From: Leucogyrophana mollusca
Taxonomy: Eukaryota; Basidiomycota; Agaricomycetes; Boletales
DNA length: 64,000 bases
NCBI GenBank assembly: GCA_021014945.1
Contig: MU266344.1
Span: 1-64,000, forward strand
Reading direction: 5' to 3'
Below the pieces are notes generated by a model. That model ran no database searches, was not told the DNA's origin, and saw only the letters and a list, made by a program, of their open reading frames with translations. The position numbers were made by a program, and so were the translations under genes. Shown here piece by piece: positions 1-15,581 of this stretch (its first letter is position 1; each line of letters begins with the position of its first letter).

Positions 1-3
1 AGT

Positions 4-170
4 GGGCGGACGGATGGCGCCGGATTTGAACCTATATCCCAGCGGGCGGGCATATGGCATGCAGTCTGAACCTGTATCCGCCGGGGCGGACGGATGGTGC
101 TCGTATATAGAGGTCCGAGGAGAAAACGGACCTATGGGCCCAAAAAAGTGGGCGGACGGATGTGCCGAAA
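4..170. repeat. Degenerate 40-bp minisatellite at the window edge
   Basis: Three adjacent units begin at 4, 44 and 84, each opening with GGGCGG(A/G)C(G/A) and a following ATGG. The first two also share a TGAACCT(A/G)TATCC core. A further GGGCGGACGGATG unit start lies near 149 with a different spacer. The array is cut by the window start, so copy number is unknown. Open frames across it have no recognisable protein features and look like by-products of the repeat. Confidence 0.6.
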
Positions 171-502
171 TATGGACATTTTGGATACAACCTCTAAAGG
201 GATATGCAGGGGTCCTGGAGGGTCACCATTCTGTGCGGTCTGTCGTTGTGTTGCTACGGTACGCCGGGTACGGTGTTCTTCGGCATATCATTGATTTGAG
301 ATCTCAGCGAATGAAGCTGCCTGGGACCGGAACCATACTGGCACCCGCGCGCTGGATCTGATATGATCGGCGAACCTTCTCGCTAGACGCCTCACTGCCT
401 GGCTCAAAAATGCGCTGCTATTGAACCTCTTAAAGAGTTCTGTGTGCTGGTAGGCACACCGTACTCAGTAGCTGTACGGCGAATACCCTCAAGTCGTCCG
501 AA

Positions 503-2161
503 ATGTCTTCAAACGCCACCGGCCCAGATTCAACTCTAGCTTACTTGTGAGTACCTATGTCAGTGTTTCTTGAGGTACATGTTCATTGATTTCATGTTAG
601 GGTTGGCCCGCAGGTCGAGTTTCACCTACATAGTTCAGGGCCTACACTAAAGAGCTGTGTAGGTGATGGGACTCTTCTTCAACTGGGGCCTATTAGGCGT
701 TCTCTCCGTACAAACTGGTGAGTGCCCGAACGCAGCGCCTTTCTGTCGTTTGTCCTCAGCCCTCTAATCACTCATAGTCGTCTACCATGTGTCATTTCCG
801 CATGACACTGTGGCCGTGAAGACATTAGGTAGGTTTATGTAGCACCTTCAACTTTGTTAACTTACGCTCTGCCCATAACCTCGACTTCCAATAGTTTATG
901 GGATTTATGTGGTCGAATTCGTCCAGACGGTACTTGTTACCCATGACGCCTTCCATTGGCTGGTGTATAGCTGGGGCAATTTGGAAGGTTTAGAAGCCAT
1001 AAACCTTTCATGGTTCGACGTCCCTGTCATGGCTGGCTGTATATCTACCGCTGTGCAACTGTTCTTCTGCTGGAGGATCAGAGTTCTGGGTAACATGAAA
1101 GTTCTTCCACTTATTATCGCAATGGTACGTTTGAGGCCGACGTATATGCCAACCTTAGTTAACCATCAGAAGTTTTCAGTGACTCAAGGCATCTCCGCCA
1201 TCACATCAGGATTCATGGTGCGTGATTCAATACGTCGTGAGGCGGCGGCGTTCCAACAGAGTCTCCAGGTGCTCAAAATTGGAACCTTCGCCGAAATTAA
1301 CAAGATTCTCCCCGTCACGACGGTGAGTAACCTATGGATCCCACTTAAAGACTCGACTCAGTGCGTGCAGGTGTGGCTCGTTGGTAGCGCTATTGCAGAT
1401 GTACTGATTGCTGGGACCATGACATATCTCGTAGGTTTAGCGGACATCTACACCCACAGGACGCTGCTGATGTAGCCTTATCGCCAGCTCATAACACTCA
1501 AGTCACCCTTTCCAAGGACAGACCGTGTCGTTAACCGTCTCATCCGGCTGATCGTCGAAACTGGTATTTTGACAGGCATGTTTTTGTGTTGTCTCTAGGA
1601 GACGTCCGGAACTAAATGTGCTTACGCTCTCGTAGCTACTTGTGCCATCCTCGACTTAGTTTTATTCATAGTGTTTCAAGTGAGCTATAAACATGTGATC
1701 TCATGGACGTTAGTGACTGGCTATTACAGCACAATAATCTCCACACGTGTCCGTAAGTCTACCGGTACCTCTGTATTCCGTTCTAACTCACAAAGCTATA
1801 TCAGTGCAACGACACTGGCAAAATTGTAAACCTACAACAATCATTTTCTCGTCGCATCTCTGCTGAGGCATCGCCATCAGATACAGCAACACCCTTCTTG
1901 TCATATTCAATAATCGCGCCTTCGTCACGAAGAGCGGTGTACACCAATTGACCTGTGCAACCCAAGAAGAGGGCCGGTGTGCAGCATCCTCCGATCCCAC
2001 TGTGGAACGACCTGGCTTCGGTCACACATTTATGGTCAATGCCAATGTTACAGACAACGACATACCTTTGGATGAGTTGGTAAGTTAGGTGCTCAGTTGT
2101 CTTAGGTACTTCACTGACAATGTTTCTTTGGCAGGAGGGACGTAAGATACCAGTGCTATAA
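503..2161 (+). CDS. DUF6534-type integral membrane protein, copy A
   Basis: Multi-exon gene with several short introns, so exon borders inside are approximate. The start is the ATG of MSSNATGPDS. Diagnostic blocks are LVTHDAFHWLVYSWGN, then SWFDVPVMAGCISTAVQLFF followed by CWRIRVLGNMKVLPL, then GSAIADVLIAGTMTYL, RVVNRLIRLIVETGILT and CAYALVATCAILDLVLFIVF, in the order seen in the basidiomycete DUF6534 family (about seven membrane helices). The tail reads DIPLDEL, an intron, then EGRKIPVL and a stop. Function of the family is unknown. A paralogue with the same exon plan lies 3.9 kb downstream (4399-6056). The junction after ETGILT has no clean GT donor (TTGACAGGCATG), so that boundary is uncertain and the gene could carry a lesion there. 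Confidence 0.6.
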
Positions 2162-2439
2162 TATGCTACAGCTATGACGCATCTCCGAGGGGGTTGGGAA
2201 CCACTCAATCATGCTCGATTTCGACAGAGGGGGAGCCGTCGACATGCATTATGAGATTCTTTCTGTCAGCACCGAAAACGAGATTCGAGCTTGAGCGATA
2301 AATTTAGACAAAGGAAAATACAAGCTGATATTAAGGGTAGTGTAATAACTCGGACTTCCTTGTCTTACAGTCATGATCGTTGCGCTATCACCAGGTAAAG
2401 CTTGCTTGACAGGGGGGATAGAAGCTACCGTGAAAGCCG

Positions 2440-2930
2440 AAAAACCACTAAATCGGTGGTGCATTGACGAATCGTCCACCAACCGGCTCTGTAGAATGGC
2501 TAAGGGAACTGATGACAACCGCTAGCACGGGTGCGAACCCTTCAGAGGTTCGGACCACGACCCACAGAGACGGGGGAGAGATCTCAAGGTATAACAGTCC
2601 AGAAGTAGAGAGTAGCACTGAGAAAGTGACCCCAAACTTTGGCGTACCAGGACTTTGTACTGTTCGTGTCGCGTCGGTCCCCGTCTGCTGGTGGCTCAAA
2701 TTGGAATGCGGATGTTCGTTCACGAGCCTGACTGGCTTCGAAGGCGCAGGAATTAAGTATTAGATGAAAAGAGCTAGCTGTGGCTAGAAACCTGCATTGG
2801 AGGACAGACAAGTCAGCGAGCTGGATGTTCTTCGTACTGTGCATACGAAGCTGAGGATCAGCTACTTCATTTCGACCCAAGAGAATGTCGAGAGAGTTCC
2901 CGTAAGTTCCATGCAAATAGGACAGTTAAG
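2440..2930 (-). pseudogene. 3' remnant of a GMC oxidoreductase
   Basis: On the minus strand a GT(L)S segment is followed by GRNEVADPQLRMHSTKNIQ and ADLSVLQCRF. These match the C-terminal GMC block (GTxSMLP, GVVDPxLRVYGTxNLRVADxS) seen intact in the gene at 6349-9202. The glycine of GVVD is replaced, the catalytic-histidine surroundings are degraded and the reading continues into unrelated sequence. I find no N-terminal or middle GMC exons upstream (3.0-3.7 kb). It is the counterpart, in the first unit of the segmental duplication, of the 3' end of the second-unit GMC gene. A dead fragment is the best reading. Confidence 0.6.
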
Positions 2931-4398
2931 GCAAAAGACAGCAATTTGTGTGAGGTCGGCACTGACCTTGGGGATGCTGTTTCGATCACCTCTAGATCGC
3001 ATAAGGAGGTATATGCTTGCTTCTGCATAGAGGGGGAGCTTTAGTCTCGCGGGCATCGTTTGAGCATGAGACAAACCGGGGTTAAGAGGTCAGTTGACCA
3101 GATATCCGCATCACCGGCTCGCTGACCCTACCTCAAAATAGGTTTCTGTTGGATGTGTCAATATTAACAGACCGGCTGCTTCATCAAGCAACGGCGTCAT
3201 CAGCCGAGAACGAATAGGTTTATCGTTGGCTCCTCAAAGCCGATTTGCCTACCAGACCATAATTCGGATTTCTCTTTGCAGAGAAATGCCACATCCAGTT
3301 GAGTTGCTTGCTCCACCAAAGTTTACGGCCCGGGGACTTGGAGCACAACTCATGGATACCAAAGATAGCACAAAAGCTGGGTACTAGAAGCCTTGATTGG
3401 TGACTCCCGAAGTACTGGACGGCATATCGTACCTGCCAGTGATGGCCATAGTGTTGAGAGACCGGTGAGAGAGATTTCGGAGTAGACTCATCGATCCAGA
3501 GTCCGTGTATAGATAGAGTAGGAATATGTATTGTTAGCGGAAAAAACGAGGCTGAGGAGAAATCACAATGTATCACCAGATTTAAAAGATGTTGATGTTG
3601 GGTGCGTCTCCAGTATACACTGGGTACTTGGTGACGGTACTTGAAGAAATCCTCTACATTTGCTACGACTCCGAAGAGTGAAGCAAAGAAGGCCAACTGA
3701 AGGCAATCGATAATGACTGGGTAAGCGCTGTGGGCTAGTTCGTTAGGGATTCATGTTCTGGTGCGGGCACGGTTCTGACGACTGGCGGTTTGATGAACTT
3801 CCGTGTCATTGGTCCTCGGGTTATCGATAAAAATTAAACGGGGTGTCGGCCGACCTGTTACTTGTGGTTTGAACACAACCTACGATGGGGACGGCGGTAC
3901 GTCTTCCGACATAATGCAGTTAGTATCGAAGCCCTGGGCTGTATGGTTTTCATATCAGCATGTGAGGCCCACCGCGATCAACTATAGCCCTGTATAGAAC
4001 GATCAGATGTAGTGGGACATGTGGACTGACTCGAGCGTGACCGCAGCTCCAGCGCTGCAAGTACAGGTTGAACTCGTCGCATAAGTAGCGCCCCGTAGCG
4101 CCAGCCACAAACCAATCGGTGATCGAGGCACCAGCGCCTCGGGTTCAATGTCCGAACGTTCGTGGCAGCACTCCAGCAGGTCATACAAGTCTTTGGTGAA
4201 TCATCCACTGGGCCTCGGCGGGTGAGGCTGCCTCGAAATTGAACTATACAGGCGTCAGATCGTATATCTGATATGGTTGTCCTTCTCGCTGGCCATATCA
4301 CTGCCCGGTTAAAAACGCGCAGTCGTTGATCCTGTTACTTAAAGGACTCCTTGTTCTATTTGACGCGGCCTCAGTCCCTGGAGTAAGTCGCTACTAGT
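2931..4398. other. No recognisable gene (between the duplication units)
   Basis: Open frames on both strands (for example minus 3220-3696, 158 codons) show no motif, signal peptide or family resemblance I recognise. The last about 150 bp (4255-4398) resemble the sequence just upstream of copy A (about 355-500), for example the shared CTTCTCGCT...TCACTGCC(T/C)GG stretch, so the duplicated unit includes the promoter. Confidence 0.45.
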
Positions 4399-6056
4399 AT
4401 GTCTTCAAACGCCACTGGCCCAGATTCACCGCTAGCTTACTTGTGCGTACCTGTGGTTCCTCTTGAAATACATGATTGTTGATTCAGTTTCAGGGTTGGC
4501 CCATTGGTCAAGTTTCCCGTTGCACATGGTCTTAGACATGCACTGATGACCTGTATAGGTAATGGGATTCTTATTCAACTGGGGCCTATTAGGTATACTC
4601 TCTGTACAAACTGGTGAGTACCCGAACACTGCACCTGTTCTGTGGCTTGAGCTCATCCATAAAATCGCTCATAGTCATCTACCATCTATCCTTTCCTCAC
4701 GACACCGTGGCCGTGAAAGCGCTAGGTATAGCTAGTTTATACTGACTCACTTGTGGTCGTCCGATAGCCGTAATTCTTAACAGTTTATGGGATCTTTGTG
4801 GCCGGATGCGTACAGACGGCACTTATCACCCAAGACGCTTTCCAGTGGCTGGTGTATAGCTGGGGCAGCATGGAAAGGCTAGAAGCTATCAACCTTTCAT
4901 GGTTCGACGTCCCTGTCATGGATGGTTGTATATCTGCCACCGTGCAGTTATTCTTCTGTTGGAGGATCAGAGTTCTGGGCGACATGAAAGTACTCCCGCT
5001 CATTATCGCAATGGTATGTTCGACGCCTTCGAAACATATATGAATCTCGGTTAATCATGCAAAGTTCGCAGTGACTCAAGCCATCTCTGCCATTACGTCG
5101 GGTTTTATGGTGCGTGGCTCGGTCTATTGTGAGACGATGGCGTTACAATAGTAGTCACCAGCTGCTTGACCTCGGAACATTCGCCGAAATTGGCAGGCTT
5201 CTCCCCGGCACGACGGTGAGAACCGTGTCCGCTCTACTTAAAACCTGCATTAAGTACGTGCAGGTGTGGCACGCTAGCAGCGCTATTGCAGATATACTGA
5301 TCGCTGGGACCACGACATATCTTGTACATTTGGTGTTTATCTTTACTACACGACGCTGTTGACATAGCTTCACTACCAGCTTATAAAACTTAAGTCACCC
5401 ATTCCAAGGACAGGTCGCATCGTCAACCGTCTCATCCGGCTGATCATCGAAACCGGTATTTTGACAGGCACGTTTTCACTTTGTTTGGAATCAGTGTCGG
5501 GAACTTAACATGCTTATCCTCCGGTAGCCACTTGTGCTGTCGTCGACACAGTTTTACTTATAGTGTTTCAAGTGAGCTATACACAGGCCATCTATTGGTC
5601 ATTATTGACCAGTTTTTCTGGCACAATAACCTTCATACGTGTCCGTGAGTCCACGGTGCTGCCTCCATATTTCATTCTCGCTCATAAAACTGTATCAGTG
5701 CGTTGATATTGGCAATGGTGTAAGTCTGCGGGGGTGTATTTTACCCACACATTGTTGTTGAGACTTCGCCGTTAGCCACAGCAACACCCTTCTTGTCATA
5801 TTCAATAATCGCGCCTTCGTGAAGAACCACGCTGTACACACATTGGCTGGTGTGGTCCAGGACGAGCGCCGAAGCCCAACGCCCTCTAGTTCCTCTGTAG
5901 AACGGCCTGGCTTTGGTGCATTTATAGTGAACGCCAATATTGCGGACAGCGACATCCCTTTGAATGAATTAGTAAGTTGTGTGCTTAGTTCCCCTGCCTG
6001 CTTCACTGACAACGTGACTTCACTGGCAGGAAGGAGGCAAGATGCCGGGACTATGA
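4399..6056 (+). CDS. DUF6534-type integral membrane protein, copy B
   Basis: Paralogue of the gene at 503-2161, with the same order of blocks: MSSNATGPDSPLAYL, then FLFNWGLLGILSVQT, LSFPHDTVAVKAL, QTALITQDAFQWLVYSWGS, then SWFDVPVMDGCISATVQLFF with CWRIRVLGDMKVLPL, GTFAEIGRLLPGTT, SAIADILIAGTTTYL and RIVNRLIRLIIETGILT. The end reads DIPLNEL, an intron, EGGKMPGL and a stop. Multiple helices are expected; the role is unknown. Introns are short and I have not fixed every boundary. The two copies differ throughout, at introns more than exons, as expected for paralogues that diverged some time ago. As in copy A, the splice junction after ETGILT is not canonical. Confidence 0.6.
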
Positions 6057-6348
6057 CATGTCATTGACCATGATGTCTTCACTACACAGGAGCGTAGGGA
6101 CTGCCAGATCATACTCGATTTCTACCGAAGGCAGTCGATTTACATCTGTTATGACATTCTTGTTGTTCACATTGAGGATGGAGCCTGAGAGGCAACTAAG
6201 TGATAGTTTTACCAACAAAAAACAGATAGTAGTACAAGCCTAACATTAATGTCAAGTTACATAGGCGGATAATAGGATTGCTCTTGTTACTCTTGTACCA
6301 TAGTCAATATATTCCTCGCGATTGAAGCATGGTCAAGGAGAGTTGAAT

Positions 6349-9202
<2,854 letters not shown>

Positions 9203-10382
9203 GAAGTTGGAAAAAACACGGTGGGCGAACCAATGATGATGAAATCAAAGCTTTGGCCAGCAACCCGTGTGATATCAGCAAAAGACATTGTCGGGGAGAC
9301 TTGTTTGACCGCAGATCTGAAGATTGGGTAGGTATGAAAGTGCTTGCTTCCGCACTGATAGTGATACTCGCACTGAAGTCTAGGGCAGTGCGTGGGATGG
9401 CGTTTTAGAGTCTGCGAGGCTGCTAGCCTGATCGATGTGGCTACCAGGGTCTAGAATCTCGAGGAGGTGCACGCGGTGCAATGGGTAAGAGTGAAATTAA
9501 GTGATACCGCAGGGTGCGGAAGCACACATACAAGTTATTCCTATTGTGCCCGAAGGTTAAAGGCGCAGCGATGACCTTTCAGCTGGCGCGCATCGTGACT
9601 GTCGTTGCAGGAGAGCCCCTTCGACTCCTCCAAGGCTCCAAAGGATACACGTCACGCACAGAGAACTGTTGCACTGGTAGGCTCCGGGGGTGACAGAGGC
9701 GACCTCGTTGTCCCGTTGGAAGAAACCAAGAGTTGCCGGTCTGTCCTCGGTGATATAGCATTACAGCGTGATCACCCGGTCCCAGGAGAGCCGCCCGTTC
9801 AGTGACATATGCTGCCGATGGCGCTTTGGCCCTCACAGCCCAGTGACACCCTACGACCGGTAAAGAACGTGATGGTGCGCCAGGACAGGCCACGACCCGA
9901 AGTATCCTCATATGCGGAATCCTAGCTGTGATGAAATAGTCTTAGAACATCAAGCAATGTAACATCGGAATGATGAACATTGGACGATACTGCAGAAGAC
10001 CAGGATGATTGACTCGGAGTTCACTCATTATTTTTGTCGCAATTGCTGCCGAAGTCGCCAGCACCTTGGTCACTAGACCTTGGTCCTGACTCCTCGGTGC
10101 CATCAGTGGCATCAGGGCGTCTCTAGAGAAGGAACGACTGTCTTCCTTCGAATCTTTGGACTGCCTACGGGAGACTAGGGCGTCTCAGGGCGTCTCCCCG
10201 TCCTCGTGCCATTCGAATTCTCATCATCTCCGCCTTCTCCACTCTCTTTGGCTACTATTATAATCATTCTCGAACGAACGTCTGATCCTGATCCGTGATA
10301 GATTGGTCTTCTCCTTCCGTCAATAGATTTGCCATAAGATGCTGGCTGTCCTTGTCCAATAATCTGCGTCTATTACGATAAC
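9203..10382. other. Intergenic region, no gene recognised
   Basis: No family-level similarity in any frame. The unresolved first exon of the GMC gene probably lies at its left end. The right end (about 10090-10382) is the upstream region of the A-T-R gene. It holds several copies of GGGCGTCTC near 10117-10197, which could be a repeated regulatory word but is unproven. Confidence 0.35.
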
Positions 10383-13300
10383 ATGGCGGTTGATACTACT
10401 GGCCCTCTTCTCTCGGTAGGCCCCACAGAGCCTTTACAGCTCACCGATGTTACAGTACCCGACATCTACCAGCAACTTGGAAGAGAGTATTCTCACCGAC
10501 TCTTCGCAAGGATCCTAGTCGACAGTGAAGCGAGCGCTACTCTACAGGACATTACCTGGAGGCAGCTATTGACCGATACTCACCGAACAGTCGCAAGCCT
10601 CAAATCGCTCTTGAGTCCGGTCGACGACTCTCCGACTTCTTCCAGCAAGGTAGTTGGCTTACTAGCGGCCAGCAACTACCAGTATTTCGTTCAGCTCGTG
10701 GCGCTATGGTTTCTTGGATGGGCGGTAGGCCAACTTCACGACCGCCTTTGTTTTATACTCAAAATTTAATGGGCTTGTGGACTGCAGCCGCTGCTTCTTT
10801 CCCCCCGAAACAGCCCACAAGCCATCGAACATCTTCTTAAGACAAGCAGTGCTTCCGCATTGATTGTCGGGTATCCGTGGAGAGATACTGGCAAGACGAT
10901 GCAACAAGCAATAGATGGACTGATTGTTCACGAGATGGAGCCCGATTTGGCTGGTCTCCCCGTCGACACAGGGGAAGGATTTCGGGAAGAACATGCACCT
11001 CGTCCGATGGATTTGGACAGCGTCATCCTCTACACACACACAAGTGGATCCCAGGGTGAACAATCAGTTGTCTAGTTGCTGTTCGCGTTTTGACTTCGAG
11101 CTCCGTTGACGTTCGTAGGACATCCCAAGTTAATTCCCACTACCCAAAAACGATTTATAGCAGGAATACGGGCTCGGTCGGCTCAACAATATGCTGGATC
11201 GTCGATATACGCGCCTCTTCCGCTGTTTCATGTAACTCGATTCTTAGTTGCGATGTGATGAAACTGCTGAACCGAATTGGGCCAGGGAATGGGTTTATAT
11301 GCTTTCACCAGATGGCCCCTTGGGTCCGGCGTGGTGCCGACGTTTATAGAGATGAGTGGGCCGCTAGATGGCAGTGCCTTACTTCGACACCTTGAACATC
11401 TACCGGGAGCGATAGCCTTCTTAGCACCTTCGGTACTGGAAGAAATTGCTGATTCACCCGGGTTGGATCTTGGTCCTCTCGTCGCCGCCAAGCGTGTTTT
11501 CTTCGGAGGAGCACCAATGAACCCGAACGCGGCAAGGACGCTGATCAACCATGGCGTCCTTCTGGGCAGTGCATATGGATCGTCAGTGTCCCAGGTAACT
11601 GTTCACCGAATGTAGTCTGATTATCTATTGTTTGCGATAGGTCGGAAACCAGCCTACTGAGCGTTTTCGACCTCCCATCCGAGGATCTTCTTCAGGACTG
11701 GTTTTATATCCGCTTCCAGGAAGATCACTATACGATTCATCTATTACCCGTAGATGGCCCTGATTCAAATGTTAGGGAACTGGTGGTTTCGGTATGTGCT
11801 GGCTCTGACTCACTACCGGTGCTCACCGTATGCGCAGCCTAGTGACAAGGATAGTCCAGCTGTTCTCAATCATGTTGACCCCGTCGGATTCGCCACTCAA
11901 GATCTATGGGCACCCCACCCAACCAGACGAGGTCTGTTCTGCTGCATTCAAATTAACATCTTCGCTAACATCCCTGAAGGTCTGTGGATGCATATGGGAC
12001 GGAAAGACGATGTAGTAAGCAGCGAGCACAGTTCTGATTACAAATCTGGTTTTTATTCGGTAATCCGGTAGACTGTCCTCAGCAACGGCGAAAAGACAGA
12101 TAACAAGCAAATTGGTAGGTGCCTTTCAAGTCTCACTGGGTGTTGATCTTACAGATTCGTAGAGTCTCTGCTACAACAAGACTCTCGAATCAAGCATGTC
12201 CTTGTATTTGGGACCGGGAAGGCCTTCAACGGAGTTGTCTTGAATCCGAATTCTGGCGATCAACACACATTGGACCAGGCGAATTTCCTCGCCTCCGTCT
12301 GGCCAACTATCGAACATGCTAATGACATCATCCCGCGCCATTCTCGTATCTTACCTCAGATGGTACTTGTAGCGGACGAACACAAACCCTTCGTTTTGTC
12401 CGACAAGGGAACTGTTCGCAGGAAGGAGACTTTAGAGCTGTACGCGACGAGCATCACAACAGCATATAAGTCGTTGGAAGAAGCCCCCGCCTCCATCCAG
12501 GGAGAAAAGGCAGAACTTCAAGATCCAGCTGATGTCCTGCGATTCATCCGCAATCTCATTTGTGAACAACTAGCACGAAAGAACCTCGAAGATAACGACA
12601 ACTTTTTCGAATCCGGCAAGTTATTTACATAGCGCGTCTTGCGTTCCACTGATATTGGCGAAAAGGCCTCGACTCCTTACACGCGTTCCAAGTACGCGCA
12701 TTGCTGCTTCGGGGGACTAACATCACAGAATTGCCCTACAATGTTGCTTACACACACCCTACTATCTCACGACTTTCTGCCTTTATCAGCTTGACGCTTT
12801 TTGGCCAAGCTCCCATATCGGACGCCCCACAACCCCTCGATAGAACGTACCACATCAGCTCCACCATTCACAGATTTACAAGTGGACTTAGTCCTTTCGT
12901 CCGCCGCGTTACCACTGAGGATGGGCATGAGTCCGACGGGCTTAGTGTCGTCATTTCTGGTTCTACAGGTAGTTTAGGGAGTCACGTCCTCCAAAGCCTT
13001 CTCGTTCGCTCCGATGTTATACGGGTTTTCTGTCTTCATCGCGGCGATCCAGGGGAAGCATTTGAAAATCAGAAGAGGTCGTTCATGGAGCGCGGAATCC
13101 CTGTCGAAGTCCTAGTTCGGCAGCGAAGTAAGGTCGACTTCCTGCGCGCGGATTTCTCCCGTCCTTTAGTGGGCCTCGTACAAGAAGATTTGAACAAAGT
13201 AAGTGGATTGCCGCCGCCGCCGAATCTATCTTAGTGGAAATCACAGGTTCTCGCACACGCTACACACATCATCCATACAGCTTGGCAGCTTAACTTCAAC

Positions 13301-14152
13301 CTCCCCTTGGAGCAATTTGCTGAAGTCCACGTAGCGGGAGTTCGGCACCTAATTGACCTAGCTTTGTCGTCGCGGCGAGCAACCCCACCCAAGCTCGTCT
13401 TCCTGTCCTCCATTGCTGCCGTGTCTCGCTATTCGTTGTCGTCCGCGGTGCCTGAACAAATCTTTTCCGATGCAACTTTACCTGCCACGGAGGGCTACGC
13501 GGAAGCCAAATTCGTAGCTGAGAGGGTCATCAACGAAGCTTGCGAACGCTGCGGGCTACAGGCGGCCATCATCCGCGCCGGACAGCTCTCTGGATCTAGC
13601 GTCAGCGGATTCTGGACTGCAACAGAGTATATACCGATTCTTTTCGCGTCCAGTCGCAAGCTCGGTATCCTCCCGAATGACTTTCCGGTGAGTTAGGGCA
13701 TCGACGCGCATATGTCGAGGAAGTCGTTGATCTGTAAATACTAAAAGGATACGCACTGGCTGCCAGTCGACATCGCAGCCGATGCAGTTATCGCCCTGTC
13801 GTTGCATAAGGAAGCACTGCCTTTGGCGTGCTACCACCTAGAAAACCCAACAGCGACGACTTGGGGCAACGCATTGCAGCTGTATAGCCAAACACTGGGC
13901 GGAGGCATCAAGACAGTGCCCACTAAAGACTGGCTGTCTGCAGTCGAAGGTTCAGGCGGTTTGTCTTCAATGGCCTCAGCAATCCCGGCCATCCAGCTGC
14001 TGCAATTTTATACAGATTTTGCGGCGGCAACGAAGTCGTGGGTGACTCTGGATGTGACAAAAGCGCGTGCGATCTTTCCCGGTATAGATTATGGAACCCT
14101 CACACCGACTCTTATACAAAGCTACGTCACCTGGATGATTGGGCACCAGTGA
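10383..14152 (+). CDS. NRPS-like adenylation-thiolation-reductase (A-T-R) enzyme
   Basis: Carboxylic-acid-reductase-like protein. It activates a free acid as adenylate, loads it on a phosphopantetheine carrier and releases it by NADPH reduction, usually as an aldehyde. My model has 12 exons: 10383-10724, 10788-11055, 11119-11231, 11286-11581, 11641-11791, 11838-11931, 11980-12014, 12072-12118, 12155-12615, 12666-13198, 13247-13687, 13748-14152. It stays in frame for 1061 aa. Motifs: A3 YTHTSGSQGHPKLIP (about 196-210), A5 YGSSET (338-343), carrier GLDSLHAF with the phosphopantetheine Ser606, Rossmann motif SGSTGSLGSH (about 700) and SDR-type catalytic Tyr864/Lys868 in YAEAK. Two splice sites are unusual: donor GTCAGT at 11582 and a GC-AG intron (12616-12665) just before the carrier serine. 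There is no condensation domain, so it is a monomodular reductase. The substrate cannot be read from sequence. Confidence 0.9.
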
Positions 14153-14188
14153 AGTTGGAGTCGCTCATCGAAACTTCCATGTAGTACA

Positions 14189-15581
14189 TTAAACATGACC
14201 AATCGTACTTACAAGTTCACTAGTCCCCTTATCGAAGGTGGCACTTATTCCCCGCGGTGACAATTTGTGCATGGGGTAATCACTGGACCTATCTTCCGAA
14301 TGAGCGATGTTAAGGTCAAGAGGCCGAGAGAAAGCGGATTCTGGGGGGGATATCTCGTTGCGGGTAGCGCGGAGGCCGACGCACACAATGATAAGCAAGG
14401 GCGTGATTGCCTAGAGCTGACACGTTAGGATGCTGCGGCAAGTCAAGGAGGTATGCACTCACAGCTACCTGGGCTCCTATGCTGGTTGCAATAAATCCTG
14501 CGGGATTCTCCAGAGCCACCAAAATGAACATGACACACGGGCATATCGTGATCAGAACTCCACACTCAATGGTCATCAAGAAGGCCGCTTTGAGCTTGTG
14601 AGTGAAGTGCCCCAGAATGCTTGCATTTCGGCGACCCGTACGCCAGATATGATACGCGATGCTGGCCGATGTAATTGCATTCACGGACATTTCTAGTCCC
14701 CAGCCGGCCAGAGAATAAGCTATGACGTCGCGCTTGAAGACTGTGGCATCTACTGGCATAAACTGGGCAACCGCCATGGACCCTACAACTGCACGGCAAT
14801 AGTGAGAAGATGCCACTTCTAAAGCAAAGACGAGATACTAGCCACAATGAGCCAGCCATAGTACTAGCTATGCAAATTTGGAGGTTAGGTTTGGTTCGAG
14901 AAATAGAGGGCATAATAGACACACCGGCAGGAGGCAGGGCTCGATTTTGCGGTTGCAGATAATGAATAATCTCCATATCTGGGATGGCTGTAAACGATTA
15001 GACAACGATCGGCGGGGGTGTGCGCACCAGTAAGAGCTCTTGTGTATACGTCTGGAATGAAACCACTTGGGCATTCAGAAAGACGGAGAGTGCTATCAAG
15101 CGCTTGGACATACGTTAACGACGTACAGCGATAAACTAGCGATGTTCAGGCTATTCCCGCCAAGGGCAAAGTAGTAGTTGTCGACGCCGTTAAGCTCAGC
15201 TGAGATGTATGGGGTCGTGAAAGCCTCCATTGTTTCGACAAAGGTCACAATCGCATGTGCTACGGCTAGCGTGAATTGAACGACGCTTGCATATATGAGG
15301 GTCCTATCGAAGAGGGCAAGCATGTCAATCGCTGCGCTTGATCTTCGTTCAAGCTAACATCTTGTACCTTTGAGCTTGAGCATGCGTGCTTTGGAGGACG
15401 AAAATGCAGCCGCCGAAGAGCATACAACTGGAATTTCAGGTCGTCAGAAGTGCGCGTGTACATCGACAAAAACCACTGCGAACTTGATGCCTACGGGCTG
15501 GTTAGCTTTCATCGGAGCAGGTGGCCACAACACGGCTTTACCTAACAAAATCGCCTCCAGCCATGCACATGTAAGATTCAT
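14189..15581 (-). CDS. Predicted seven-helix membrane protein, agaricomycete family of unknown function
   Basis: Divided by short introns, reading 5' to 3' on the minus strand: MNLTCAWLEAILL, GIKFAVVFVDVH, LFDRTLIYASVVQFTLAVAH with AIVTFVETMEAF, NSLNIASLSLYVVN, PSQIWRLFIICNRKIEPC, FKRDVIAYSLAGWGLEM with NAITSASIAYHIWRTGRR, FLMTIECGVLITICPCVMFI with LVALENPAGFIATSIGAQVA, and a cytoplasmic tail PLLIIVCVGLRATRNEISPP ending at a stop at 14189. The order of hydrophobic segments, the IWR(C/L) helix start and the TxxIAYxxWxxRR loop resemble the large agaricomycete 7TM family found in many paralogues per genome. Exon borders are approximate. It faces the A-T-R gene tail to tail with a very short gap. 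No function is inferred. Confidence 0.6.

Noticed and set aside
1788..2208. Minus-strand frames containing LFVTKARLLNMTRRVLLYL, similar in both duplication units
   Set aside because: They are the reverse complement of the conserved DUF6534 3' exons; similarity follows from the plus-strand gene.
11582..11640. Apparent one-base frameshift in the A-T-R gene
   Set aside because: Using donor GTCAGT at 11582 and acceptor GATAG at 11640 restores the frame and produces the expected YGSSET motif.
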